This document shows, piece by piece, positions 1 to 57,500 of a DNA stretch of 64,000 nt (positions are counted from its first letter, which is position 1; each line of letters begins with the position of its first letter). Below the pieces are notes generated by a model, which saw only the letters and a list, made by a program, of their open reading frames with translations, did no database searches and was not told the DNA's origin. Both the position numbers and the translations under genes were made by a program. Origin of the DNA: Rhea pennata (taxonomy: Eukaryota; Chordata; Aves; Rheiformes; Rheidae); contig NC_084663.1 in the NCBI RefSeq assembly GCF_028389875.1, positions 214,978,876-215,042,875 of the forward strand, read 5' to 3'.

Positions 1-381
1 TCTCTGCTGCCGAAGGCTCTACCGTCCTCACACCCCAACACTACGTGCAGGTGGCTCCTGGGCCTGCTCTGGCCTCCTGGTCTGGGACCACGTCTCCAGG
101 CGCTGGCTGCCAGCTCAGCACCTGGGATGGGGCTGGAAGCCCCCCAGGGCCAACGTGGACCCAGCGAACCAGCAGGGTTTGGGAAAGACCAGAAGCATTT
201 GAAAAAAGAAAACGGAAGGCGCGCAATTTACTTAAAGCCTCACTGCGGCCACGGCAAGGCCGGAGGCTTTCCGCGTCCTCGTGCCGGGGGCGCCCGTCTC
301 CTCCGCCCCGCGGCGAGACTCCCTCCGGCGCCGGCGAGCAAGGAGGCGCGGCGGCGGCGCGGCAGGAGCTCCGCGGCGGGC
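1..381. other. 3' flank / 3' UTR of the UCP gene
   Basis: This stretch lies downstream of the UCP stop codon on the minus strand and is probably its 3' UTR. I see no AATAAA or ATTAAA on the minus strand here, so the poly(A) site probably lies beyond the left edge. The stretch is GC- and CpG-rich. Open frames on both strands are low-complexity (Pro, Arg, Ala-rich) and resemble no family I know. Confidence 0.5.
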
Positions 382-496
382 TCAGAAGGGGGCTTCCCGC
401 GAGCCGCGGGCGGCCGTGAGGGCCCGTTTCAGCTGCTCGTAGGTCACGAACATCACCACGTTCCAGGAGCCCAGGCGCAGGAAGGCGGGCGTGAAC
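382..496 (-). CDS. UCP2: UCP coding exon 6 and stop (residues 271-308)
   Basis: Acceptor GGCGCAG|GTTCACG. Encodes [17 protein letters not shown], the nucleotide-binding/last-helix region of UCPs, and ends REAPF before TGA at 382-384. As I recall, the REAPF tail is typical of UCP2 and RESPF of UCP3. Confidence 0.93.
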
Positions 497-1824
497 CTGC
501 GCCAGAGCAGCCGGGCGGGCGGTCGGCAGCCGCCGGGCCGCGGGCGCCGGCTTTCCCGAGCCGTCTCCGAGACGGCGGCTCCACCCCGGAGGCGGCTTCG
601 GCTCGGAGGAGGGCGGCACAGGGCCAAGCCCCGACTCACCCCTTGTAGAAAGCCTGCGGGCCCTCCCCTGCGAGCGTGGCGAGGGCGCAGCGCGCGGCGC
701 TGCCGTACTGCCCGGGCACGGAGTTCATGTAGCGCGTCTTCACCACGTCCACGGGCGAGGCGACGAGCGTGGCGCAGAAGCCGGCCCCGAAGGCGGCGGC
801 GAAGTGGCACGGGAGGTGATCTGCCGAGCGGAGGCCAGTGGGGAGCGGGGGCCGGCGGGGGGCCGCGGACGCCCGCGTTGCGGTGGCGGGCGGCTCCGCC
901 ACGGCGGTTAACGCCGCTCCGCCGGGGCGGGACGGACTCACCCGTCATCAGGCGGGACTCGAGCAGCGCGTCCTTGAGGACGTCGTAGGTGACCAGCTCG
1001 GCGCAGTTCACGATGGCGTTGCGGGCGATGTTGGGGGACGTTCCTGCAGGAGGGGAAGGGAGCGCTCAGGGCGGCGGCGGCGGGGCGGCCCCGGCTGCGC
1101 CCTCGGGCGCCCGCGCTCACCCTTCCACAGCCCGCGCACTCCCTCCTCCTTGGCGATGGTCCTGTAGGCGTCCACGGTGCCCTGGTAGCGGCGGGCGCCC
1201 TCCGCGCGCGCCCGCGCTTGGAAGCGCACCTTCACCACGTCCGTGGGCTGGGCGAGGGCGACGGCCAGCGCGCCCGTGGTGCAGCCGGCGAGCAGCCGGC
1301 TCCCCAGCCCGGCGCCTGGAGAGCGGCCAAGGGAAATCAGAGAAACCGGAGCGAATCCTGCCCCGAGGGGGCCGCCGGCGGCGCCCGCGACTTACGCTCG
1401 GGCGCTTTGGCGTAGAACTGCTTCACGGAGTCGTAGAGGCCGATGCGGACGGAGGCGAAGCTCACCTGGCGCTGGAGCCCCGCCACCAGCCCGCTGTAGA
1501 GGCTCCGGGCGCCCTCCGTCCTCACCATGGTGGCGATGGTGCCGAAGACGCCCCTGTAGCGGGCGCCCGCCGCGCCGCCCGCCGCCTTCGCCTCCCCCTG
1601 GATCTGGGCAGCACGGAGGAGGAGGAGGAGGAGGAGACGAAGGCTTGAGGCGGCTCCTGGAGCGACGGCGAGCAAAGCCGCGGCGGCGCCCGCCTCACCT
1701 GCAGCCGCACTTTGGCTGTGTCCAGGGGGAAGGTGACGAGGTCGGCGAAGCAGGCGGCCGCGCCGGCCCCCACGAACCTCACGGCGGCCGTCGGCGGCAC
1801 CTCGCTGGGCCCCAAGCCCACCAT
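382..1824 (-). CDS. UCP2: Mitochondrial uncoupling protein, UCP2-like (six coding exons, 308 aa)
   Basis: This is an SLC25 carrier of the inner mitochondrial membrane. UCP2/UCP3 proteins transport metabolites or protons and lower the proton gradient and ROS output. Joined coding exons are 1699-1824, 1396-1603, 1121-1315, 942-1043, 640-820 and 382-496, with lengths 126, 208, 195, 102, 181 and 115 nt; the reading frame is intact. All introns are GT-AG and very short. The three carrier signatures are PLDTAK (33-38), PTDVVK (135-140) and PVDVVK (233-238), giving six membrane helices in three repeats. The start ATG has a good context (GGCGCC before ATGG). UCP2-like features are VKQFYAK, the short matrix loop ending [11 protein letters not shown] (177-181) and the terminal REAPF. 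The N-terminus (MVGL, ACFADLV) is nearer UCP3. The gene sits next to C2CD3, where mammals have UCP3, so UCP3 or the single avian UCP is the alternative name. Family is certain; paralogue is not. Confidence 0.93.
640..820 (-). CDS. UCP2: UCP coding exon 5 (residues 211-271)
   Basis: Acceptor GGCAG|ATCACC, donor AAGGG|GTGAGT, 181 nt. Encodes [13 protein letters not shown] and the third carrier signature PVDVVK (233-238), then KTRYMN and the end of the third repeat. Confidence 0.93.
942..1043 (-). CDS. UCP2: UCP coding exon 4 (residues 177-211)
   Basis: Acceptor CTGCAG|GAACG, donor ACGG|GTGAGT, 102 nt. Encodes GTSPN followed by the [14 protein letters not shown] block, near-identical to UCP2. 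Confidence 0.93.
1121..1315 (-). CDS. UCP2: UCP coding exon 3 (residues 112-177)
   Basis: Acceptor CTCCAG|GC, donor AAGG|GTGAGC. Contains LLAGCTTGA and the second carrier signature PTDVVK (135-140). The loop after VRFQA is short, as in UCP2; as I recall, mammalian UCP3 has three more residues here. Confidence 0.93.
1396..1603 (-). CDS. UCP2: UCP coding exon 2 (residues 43-112)
   Basis: Acceptor CCCAG|ATCCAGG, donor GAGC|GTAAGT, phase 1 at the end. Opens with IQGE and carries GLVAGLQRQ and [11 protein letters not shown], hallmarks of UCP2/3. The matrix loop after IQGE is an alanine/glycine-rich run in place of the more polar mammalian loop. Confidence 0.93.
1699..1824 (-). CDS. UCP2: UCP coding exon 1 (residues 1-42)
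   Basis: Encodes the first transmembrane helix and the first carrier signature PLDTAK. It ends at a CAG|GTGAGG donor in phase 0. The 126-nt length is the usual one for UCP2/UCP3 first coding exons. Confidence 0.93.
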
Positions 1825-1857
1825 GGCGCCGGGATCACGCGCCGGACGGCGGGAAGC
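1825..1857 (-). other. UCP2: Probable UCP 5' UTR part of coding exon 1
   Basis: Minus-strand sequence upstream of the start codon back to a plausible acceptor (CGTCTAG|GCTTCC) preceded by a pyrimidine-rich run. Splicing to the candidate non-coding exon at about 2204-2232 is inferred. Confidence 0.45.
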
Positions 1858-2203
1858 CTAGACGAGCCGGGCAGCACAGCGCTGAGGGGGCCGCGGAGCC
1901 CGCTCCGCCGGGGCTCCCCCTGCTCCCTGCCCCGCGCCCCGGCACCGCCGCTCTGCCCGCGCCGACCGGGCACCGGCCCCCCGCCCCGGGCGCGCTGGTT
2001 ACCGGGTCCGGGCGTCCGGGGCTCGATCAGGCGGCCCGGAAAGCGTCCCGCTCCTCGACGGCGTTTTGGGTCCCGTCACCTTCCATAGACGGCGGAGGAA
2101 GGCGATGCCCCGGGCTCATGCTAGTCCTGCGGGAAGGGGACGGCGGGGGGAGACGGGCCAGGGAGGCCGCGGGGCCCCGGCCCCGGCCCCCGCCAGGACC
2201 CAC

Positions 2204-2232
2204 CTGCTCCGAGCGCGGAGCGACCCGGGCGC
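2204..2232 (-). other. UCP2: Probable non-coding first exon of UCP
   Basis: Ends at a near-consensus donor (GAGCAG|GTGGGT, intron starting at 2203). Its 5' end near 2230 is inferred from the TATA box about 25-30 bp upstream. Mammalian UCP2/UCP3 also have non-coding leader exons. Confidence 0.45.
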
Positions 2233-2253
2233 GGGGCCCCCGCAGCACCGCGG

Positions 2254-2261
2254 CTCTTATA
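2254..2261 (-). promoter_or_regulatory. Candidate TATA box of UCP
   Basis: Minus strand reads TATAAGAG from 2261 down to 2254, in an otherwise GC-rich block, and sits about 50 bp upstream of a strong splice donor. This fits a TATA-driven start near 2230. Promoter activity is inferred. Confidence 0.5.
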
Positions 2262-3445
2262 GCGCCGCCGCTCCGCCCCGGGGAGGGGGGAGGGACCCGG
2301 GTTCGAGCCCCGGCGGCGGCGGCGGGAGGGGCCGCGCCGGGCCCCGGGGGTTGCTACAGCTCTCGGCTGCCACCGCGGTGGGCCAGCGAGCGCTGGTGCC
2401 CCAGCGGCAGCCCCCGAGTCGTGTCCCCCGCCCCCCAAAAAAGAAAAAAACAAAACAAACAAACAAAAAAAACCATCGTTGCTGCCTCCTCACCACGAGC
2501 GCAGCTTTGGTGGAACCTGCCCGGCTCCGTGCGGAGCATCACCAGCCCCCAAACCGGAGCCGCGGTTCCCTCCACTCCTGGCCCTGACAGCTGCCGCGAC
2601 CCCAGAACAGGGATTAACGGGGAGTTTTTAGCTTACGGCTACGGCACTCCTCTGCAGGCAGGACCACCCCGGCAAGGGGCGCGGGAAGAGATGTCAAGCA
2701 GGGATAAAATTCGGCTATTTACAGGCTGAGTCGTGAGCATCTGGCAAACGCATCCTGCGGCCGGGCTGCCTCCTGCTGCGTTTTCCTGTGCTCACCCAGC
2801 TGCAAGCGAGGAACCCGCTGAACTCGCGTCCCCGGAGCCGGCTCCGTTTGGCCCCCGCTGACATTTGCCTCCTGCCTTGGGTGAGCGCGGGGCTCCCTGG
2901 CATCCAGCCGGGTCACGCGGTGGCACTGAGGTCGGGGACATCAGGTTCAGCCTGAGGACATTCGATACCCAGGAGATTTGCTGATGTCGCCCCCCCCAAG
3001 ACAGCAACTCACTGAAAAATAAGCCCGAACAGGATCCTCTTCGGCAGCTGGTCCCGGCTTTCCTGGGCAGGAAGAGCTCCCGGCCTCGGCACGGCTTCAC
3101 CAGCCTAAATTGGAGACTGGCATTAGCAGCAAAATTATGCATTTGGATTCCCCCTTCTGGGAAAAACAAAAGGGCAGAGGCAGGAAGAGAAAGGGAGGGT
3201 TGAAGTTCTGGGTCCCTGGATCCCAAATCCGACGGGACGCTGACGGTGAGGGTGGCCGTAAAGTCAGATCCGTGCTGGTGGGACCCCGATGTCCACCTCG
3301 CCCCTCGAGGCCCTTACGTGTTCCCCCGCCACCTCTCAGAAAGCATCTTTATAAATTCCCACCAGCAAGTTTTCTGGTGGGAAACAAGTCCCAGGAACCG
3401 TTGAACAGGAGGCTTTGACGTGGCAGCAGTACATTCAAGCACGAG
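2262..3445. other. Intergenic interval between UCP and the C2CD3 3' end
   Basis: About 1.2 kb between the UCP promoter (minus) and the C2CD3 poly(A) site (minus). The first 140 bases are CpG-rich promoter sequence. An A-rich tract with short AAAC repeats lies at about 2438-2472. I see no coding exon, and no UCP3 copy occupies this gap. Confidence 0.6.
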
Positions 3446-3449
3446 GTGA

Positions 3450-4199
3450 CAAGAAACCAGTGTAATTTTATTGAAACACAAAGAGCATTCGGATAGTGGT
3501 ACAAAAATAACTTAGCCTGGTTTGCTTTATAGTCCATCATCTGAAAGACACCCAACAAAAAAAGGTATAAAAATTATTTACAGCACAAAAGCATGTATTT
3601 CTGATAAAAACACTTTGTACATGGACTGGTATCTTACAGCATCCTGGGCTTGTGCTTACGAAGCCGCTCAGGCTCGTTCGATCGTTTAGCACTCAGAGAA
3701 TCAGGCAATCAAGCTCCCGCCACACACGGGAACGGGTGCTCATCTTCCCTCTCGCTCCGCAGCGCCCGCAGACGGCGGAGCGACGGTTTTCCATCTCGCT
3801 ACGGAGCGAGAAATTCCTGTTTTCCACACCTTTGGCTTCAAGAAAAAGCAGCTGCCCCAAAACGGGGCCGTTTGTTTCCCCAGCTTATTAAAGAAATAAT
3901 TACAAGAAACTCCACACAAGTAAATCTCAGAGATGCCTTTTTCCTCGTGTATCTGAAGACCAGGGAACAGCCCACTGATCCAAGTCTCGCCAGGGCCCGG
4001 CCTTGCAGGACTCAGCTCCCTACGGGAGCCGATCCCTTGCTTGACCGTTGGGATTTCGCGTCCTTTAAACACGTACCAACGAGGCAAATTAAAAATCAGG
4101 GATCGAAACCTGCTCACGCCACCTCGTCCGCCTGGGAGGAGCCGGCGTTTGCCCGCATCGGGCGCGAGCGGCGGCTGGGAAGCAGCCCCATGCGCGGCC
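3450..4199 (-). other. C2CD3: C2CD3 3' UTR
   Basis: Runs from the TAG at 4200-4202 down to the AATAAA at 3467-3472. The 3' end is inferred from the signal. Open frames inside it resemble nothing known. Confidence 0.65.
3467..3472 (-). terminator. C2CD3: C2CD3 polyadenylation signal (AATAAA)
   Basis: Minus strand reads AATAAA here, 728 bases past the C2CD3 stop codon. It is the only canonical signal I see between the stop codon and the UCP promoter. Cleavage would fall near 3445-3457. Confidence 0.7.
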
Positions 4200-53230
<49,031 letters not shown>

Positions 53231-53582
53231 CGCGCCCCGCCGCTGCCCGGCAACCGCCGCCTCGGCGGGAGCGCGCGCCCCGCCCGCGGCCACTTCCGGC
53301 GCGGCCCGGCCGCGGGACTACACCTCCCGTCATGCAATGCGCCCCCACGGCGGGCCCTACGAGGGCGCGGACTACATTTCCCAGAAGGCCGCGGGACGGC
53401 GCTTCCGGTGCTGGCGGGCGGCGGACTCCGTTTCCCATAGTGCCGCGCGGCGGCGGCGGCGCCGGGAGGTGGGGACACGCTTCCGGCGGGCGGGCCGGAG
53501 CGGGGGTTGGCGGCGGCGGCCGAGGCGCTCGGCGGGGCCGGTCTGGGGGCTGCTCGTGTGTCCTTGCGCGCCGTCCGCCGTC
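53231..53582. promoter_or_regulatory. C2CD3/PPME1 bidirectional CpG-island promoter
   Basis: Only 352 bp separate the two start codons, which face away from each other. The interval is very CpG-rich and has no TATA box. It holds three CTTCCGG sites (53293-53299, 53402-53408, 53480-53486; ETS/GABP type) and three ACTACA/ACTCCG...TCCC motifs resembling ZNF143/SBS sites, starting at 53317, 53371 and 53425. The CpG-rich zone extends over both first exons (about 52700-53700). Head-to-head arrangement is also found in mammals. Confidence 0.85.
53317..53448 (+). promoter_or_regulatory. Three ZNF143/SBS-like motifs at 54-bp spacing
   Basis: ACTACACCTCCCGTCATGCA at 53317, ACTACATTTCCCAGAAGGCC at 53371 and ACTCCGTTTCCCATAGTGCC at 53425. 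Each resembles the ACTACAnnTCCCAnnATGC site of ZNF143 and related factors. The second is the closest to consensus over ACTACA and TTCCCAGAA; the first has the best ATGC end. The start-to-start spacing is exactly 54 bp both times. Confidence 0.65.
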
Positions 53583-53683
53583 ATGTCGGCTCTGGAGAAG
53601 CAGCTGCACCTGGGGCGCCTCCCGCCGCGGCCCCCTTTGCCCGGCGGCGGCGGCGGCCAGTCTGGCTCCAAAATGCGCATGGG
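53583..53683 (+). CDS. PPME1: Protein phosphatase methylesterase 1, coding exon 1 (partial gene)
   Basis: PPME1 is an alpha/beta-hydrolase that removes the methyl ester from the C-terminal leucine of the PP2A catalytic subunit and can hold PP2A inactive. The exon encodes MSALEKQLHLGRLPPRPPLP, a run of five glycines (21-25), then QSGSKMRMG; the human protein begins almost identically. It ends at ATGGG|GTAGGT in phase 2. The catalytic domain lies in later exons beyond the right edge; I found no match to exon 2 (expected to start PGRKRDFSPV) before 64000. The start ATG is fixed by homology. Confidence 0.95.
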
Positions 53684-53799
53684 GTAGGTGGGGGAGGGGC
53701 GGGGGCTGCTGAGGGGACGAAGAGCTCGGGGGGGGGGAAGGGATGGGGGGATGCCCGCTGGGAGGGGGCCTGTCGGTGAGGGATTTTGGGGGGAGGGGC

Positions 53800-54575
53800 A
53801 GCCTGTTGGGGGAAGCGTTTGAGGGAGGGGATGCTCGCTGGGGAGTGCTTTTGGGAAGGGGATGCTCGCGGGGGGGGGTGCTTTTGGGAAGGGGATGCTC
53901 GCGGGGGGGTGCTTTGGTGGGAGAGGATGCTCGCGGGGGGGTGCTTTTGGGGAGGGGATGCTCGCTGGGGGGTGCTTTTGGGGAGGGTATGCTTGCGGGG
54001 GGGGTGCTTTTGGGAAGGGGATGCTCGCGGGGAGGTTGCTTTGGGGGGAGGGGATGCTCGCGGGGAGGTGCTTTTGGGGAGGGGATGCTCGCTGAGGGGT
54101 GCTTTGGGGGAGGGGATGCTCGCGGGGGGATGCTTTGGGGGAGGGGATGCTCGTTGCGGGGTGCTTTGGGGGAGGGGATGCTCGTTGCGGGGTGCTTTGG
54201 GGGGAGGAGATGCTCGCTGGGGGGTGCTTTGGGGGAGGGGATGCTCGCGGGGGGTGCTTTGGGGGGAGGAGATGCTCGCTGGGGGGTGCTTTGGGGGGAG
54301 GGGATGCTCGCTGGGGGGTGCTTTGGGGGAGGGGATGCTCGCGGGGGGTGCTTTGGGGGGAGGGGATGCTCGCGGGGGGTGCTTTGGGGGGAGGGGATGC
54401 TCGTTGCGGGGTGCTTTGGGGGGAGGAGATGCTCGCTGGGGGGTGCTTTGGGGGGAGGGGATGCTCGCGGGGGGTGCTTTGGGGGGAGGGGATGCTCGCG
54501 GGGGGTGCTTTGGGGGAGGGGATGCTCGCGGGGGGGGTGCTTTGGGGGGAGGGGATGCGCCTGGGTAGGGCTGCT
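53800..54575 (+). repeat. G-rich minisatellite, about 24 copies of a ~31.5-bp unit
   Basis: Tandem copies of GGGGATGCTCGC followed by a G run, TGCTTT, and GGGGGGA. ATGCTCGC-type cores recur at about 53830, 53861, 53894, 53926 and so on to about 54554. Units vary at CTCGCTGG, CTCGCGGG and CTCGTTGC, and in GAGGGG versus GAGGAG. It lies about 120 bp downstream of PPME1 exon 1. It is stop-free in several frames on both strands, giving long spurious reading frames. The G runs favour G-quadruplexes on the plus (PPME1 coding) strand. Confidence 0.95.
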
Positions 54576-57500
54576 CGTTGGGCATTTTGGGGATGCTGTG
54601 AGGTGGTAGTAGCGAGGATGAGATGCTCATGTTTGGGGTGCTCTGTGCAAAGTGGGTTGGGTTTGGGGGCTCGCTGCACAGAGGGAGGTTGGGGCTGTGC
54701 TTTGAGGGGGGTTGGAGGTGCTTGCTGCTGGGGGTTTGGGGTGGAGGGGGGCTGCTAGCAAGGCTGAGGTTGCTCCTCAGTTGAGGTAGAGGGGACTTGC
54801 TGATGCAGGAGGGATGTTTGCGCTTGGGGGGGGTGGCAGAAGAAGGGAAGGAGAGCGGCTGTTAGTTGCTGGGGGGCCCTGTGTGGGGCTGGCAGCCCAG
54901 TGAAGATGGCCAGCAGTGAGGTGGGCAGCGTCTTCTCCTGCTGCCCCTCTGTGCCAAGGAGGCAGGCAAAGGCCTCACTGCAAGAAGGGGTATCCTCAGG
55001 GCCGGGGGAAGGTGGCGGGTGCTGGGGTCGGCTTCGGACTGCTGATGGGGGACGTGAGGTGCGGAGTTGGAGCAGGACTTGGTGTCCTGTGGGCCTCCCT
55101 CCCTTCGAAGCCCTCAGAGGGCTTTGCACTGACTCTGGCTTGCCCCAGCTGCTCTGTCCCTGAGGCTCATCAGATATGCGGTAATATTTCATTATGGAAC
55201 TTTCTCAATATCTTCCTGTTAAGTATGTTAAGTACAGAGCTCAATAAAGATAAATGTCTCGAATCATCCTACTGCCCCCTCAACAACCTATTTCTCCGAG
55301 TCCTTTTACCATCTGTATTTGAAGGGAGGGTTCATCTGTGATGATTTGCCCGGGTGGCACCTCAAAGTCTGTGTAAGCATGACTATGGGAGAGAGGTATC
55401 TTTAAATGCCATTTCCAAGCAGCAGGAACTTAAACGAAGCTGTACAGTAGGTGAGCTGTGCTAAGTATGTCCCTGCCTCGGGTGATGATGTTTCATCTGG
55501 GGTGATCCAGTACACGGCAGCACAGAATAAACAGATGTCAAACCTTTTAAGGAGGAGTGAGACCATCTTTTGGAAGATGTGAGGGAAGAAGATCGGCCAG
55601 CATTTATTGCAGATATGTTCAGCTGTGTGGATGGGAAGTACAGAGGGACTGACTGGGACAAGAGGAACCTTGGCAAAAGCTTTCTCCTTTAGCAGAGAAA
55701 ATCGGTTGCAAACAGGACAGCTTTCAAGAGAAGGGGTAATTTCATCTCCAAGGGGGATGGTGGAGAAACTTATATTCCAGACAGGTACCCTGTAGTGGTA
55801 GAAGGAGTGCAAGATGATCCTGCAGGAGGGCTGTGGCTGGGTTGTACAGAGAGAAGTTATGGTGGGCAGAGTGAAGAAAAGGAGGCTGGCAGTAATCATG
55901 GGGTGTCGGGCTCAGAAGGAGAGGTGCAGCCTTAGGAGACTGCACAGACCAGCCTGGCAGACTTCTGTGGAAGTGGGGAGAGCATGGACTTGGGTAGAGT
56001 GACAGGAGCAAAGGATTTATCTTACTAAATCTGGAGAAGATGCGTTTTCAGGGATGTATGACTTCTCATGCTGAGATGATTATTGCAATATGAAATCTGA
56101 GATCTGAATCATGGTGAAAGTCCAGGGGCTGATTCTTCAGAGGAATGCCGTCCTCTGTGCTTGAGAGCTGGTGTCTGCAAGGTCCAGGTGTGCTTTGCAC
56201 TATTCCTGATGATATGAAGTGCTCTATTTAGAAGATAAAAATATCCTACAATTCCTACAGGAAATCTCCCTTGCCCTGATGCATGAAATCAAATAACTAA
56301 AAGAAATAATGAAAAAGACAGCTACTCCACTGTGACTGAAATAAAATGTTTAGATATGTGTGGAGAGGACATCTTAATGACAGCTATTTCTCCTCGCCTT
56401 TAAAGCATAGTTTTAAAATTTCTTTTGCATTAGATACTTAATACTATATCTGGATCAATGCAATGTAATTGATAGAGTTAGTGTATGGACTAATACTAAC
56501 AAATCTTCATCGAAGACTTTTTATGATAATTCACTTTAAAACTAAGCTTCATTTAGGTGTTTAATGGCATGGCTTTAAGCTAAGCAAAAGTGTCATATTA
56601 AAAGATTAATTTGTTCTGTTAATACAAGCATAGAAATTGGAAAGGAGTAGTTTTGAATGACTTTCAGAGGGGATTGCACGCTCAGGAATGCTGTCAGCTC
56701 TCTTTCTTCACTTATTCATCACAGGTAAAAAAAATCAAATTACAACTGAGCCCTTTTAGAGATTTTTAAATGTCTGTGGGATATTTTTTCAGCTTGGTAA
56801 TGTTTGTGTAGTGTTTCTATAGTTATTTATGTAATGCTTCCTGTCTTTCCTATCTTTGGAGGATTTTTGAATCTTCCCTTCGGTGGGGAAGGGAAATGAT
56901 TGTGAAGAGAAGTTTGTTTTCTGTTGTTCTCTGATGCTATGAAACTTCCCCCCACCCAATACCTTTTAATTGATATGAAACCTGGTGTTGTGGTTAAGGA
57001 CCAAGGATTCCAGCATCCTTCCTCTTAGGAGCTGCTTACCATGCTGCAGTTGCACAATGCTGTTGTATTTTTAATTTACTGCAATAACATGAAGTTCACT
57101 CCCTTTATGGAAGATGTTTCTGTTGTGCTAGGAACTACACGTCCAACACGAGTGGCCTCTTCCTGAGAGACTTACGACTTGAGTGTAAAGGAGTCCCCAA
57201 AAGCTTGCATACAGACACAGTGAAGTTAGAGTAATGGTGAGGTGAAGCTGTTGTACTCCACAAGTTCTTTTTCACGGCTATTGTAGCAGAGGAGAGCTGG
57301 AAAGCAGATTTTGTGGGGTAGTGAAGTGGCTTTTTTGATAGGTATTGAATATCCTTCCGTGTTGGTAGAATTGCACATCCAAGAGCTCTAATATTTGTCT
57401 GAAAGCCGCATGGGTAATGAATTCCGGTGCTAGTGGTGTAGCGGAGGCTTTGGCTCAGTTTTAGTCAACGTTTTCAAATGTCAGAACTGCGTGGGGTCCG

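Noticed and set aside
2290-2330. tRNA-like B box (GGTTCGAGCCC)
   Set aside because: No A box at the right distance and no acceptor-stem pairing; it is chance in a GC-rich promoter.
53231-53293. In-frame extension upstream of the C2CD3 start (Ala/Arg-rich)
   Set aside because: It has no ATG, only GTG, and the human protein starts at the position matching 53230.
53372-54679. Very long open reading frames on both strands over the minisatellite (Pro/Ser/His-rich on minus, Gly-rich on plus)
   Set aside because: They exist because the tandem unit lacks stop codons. The peptides are simple repeats, have no splice or start context, and overlap each other on opposite strands.
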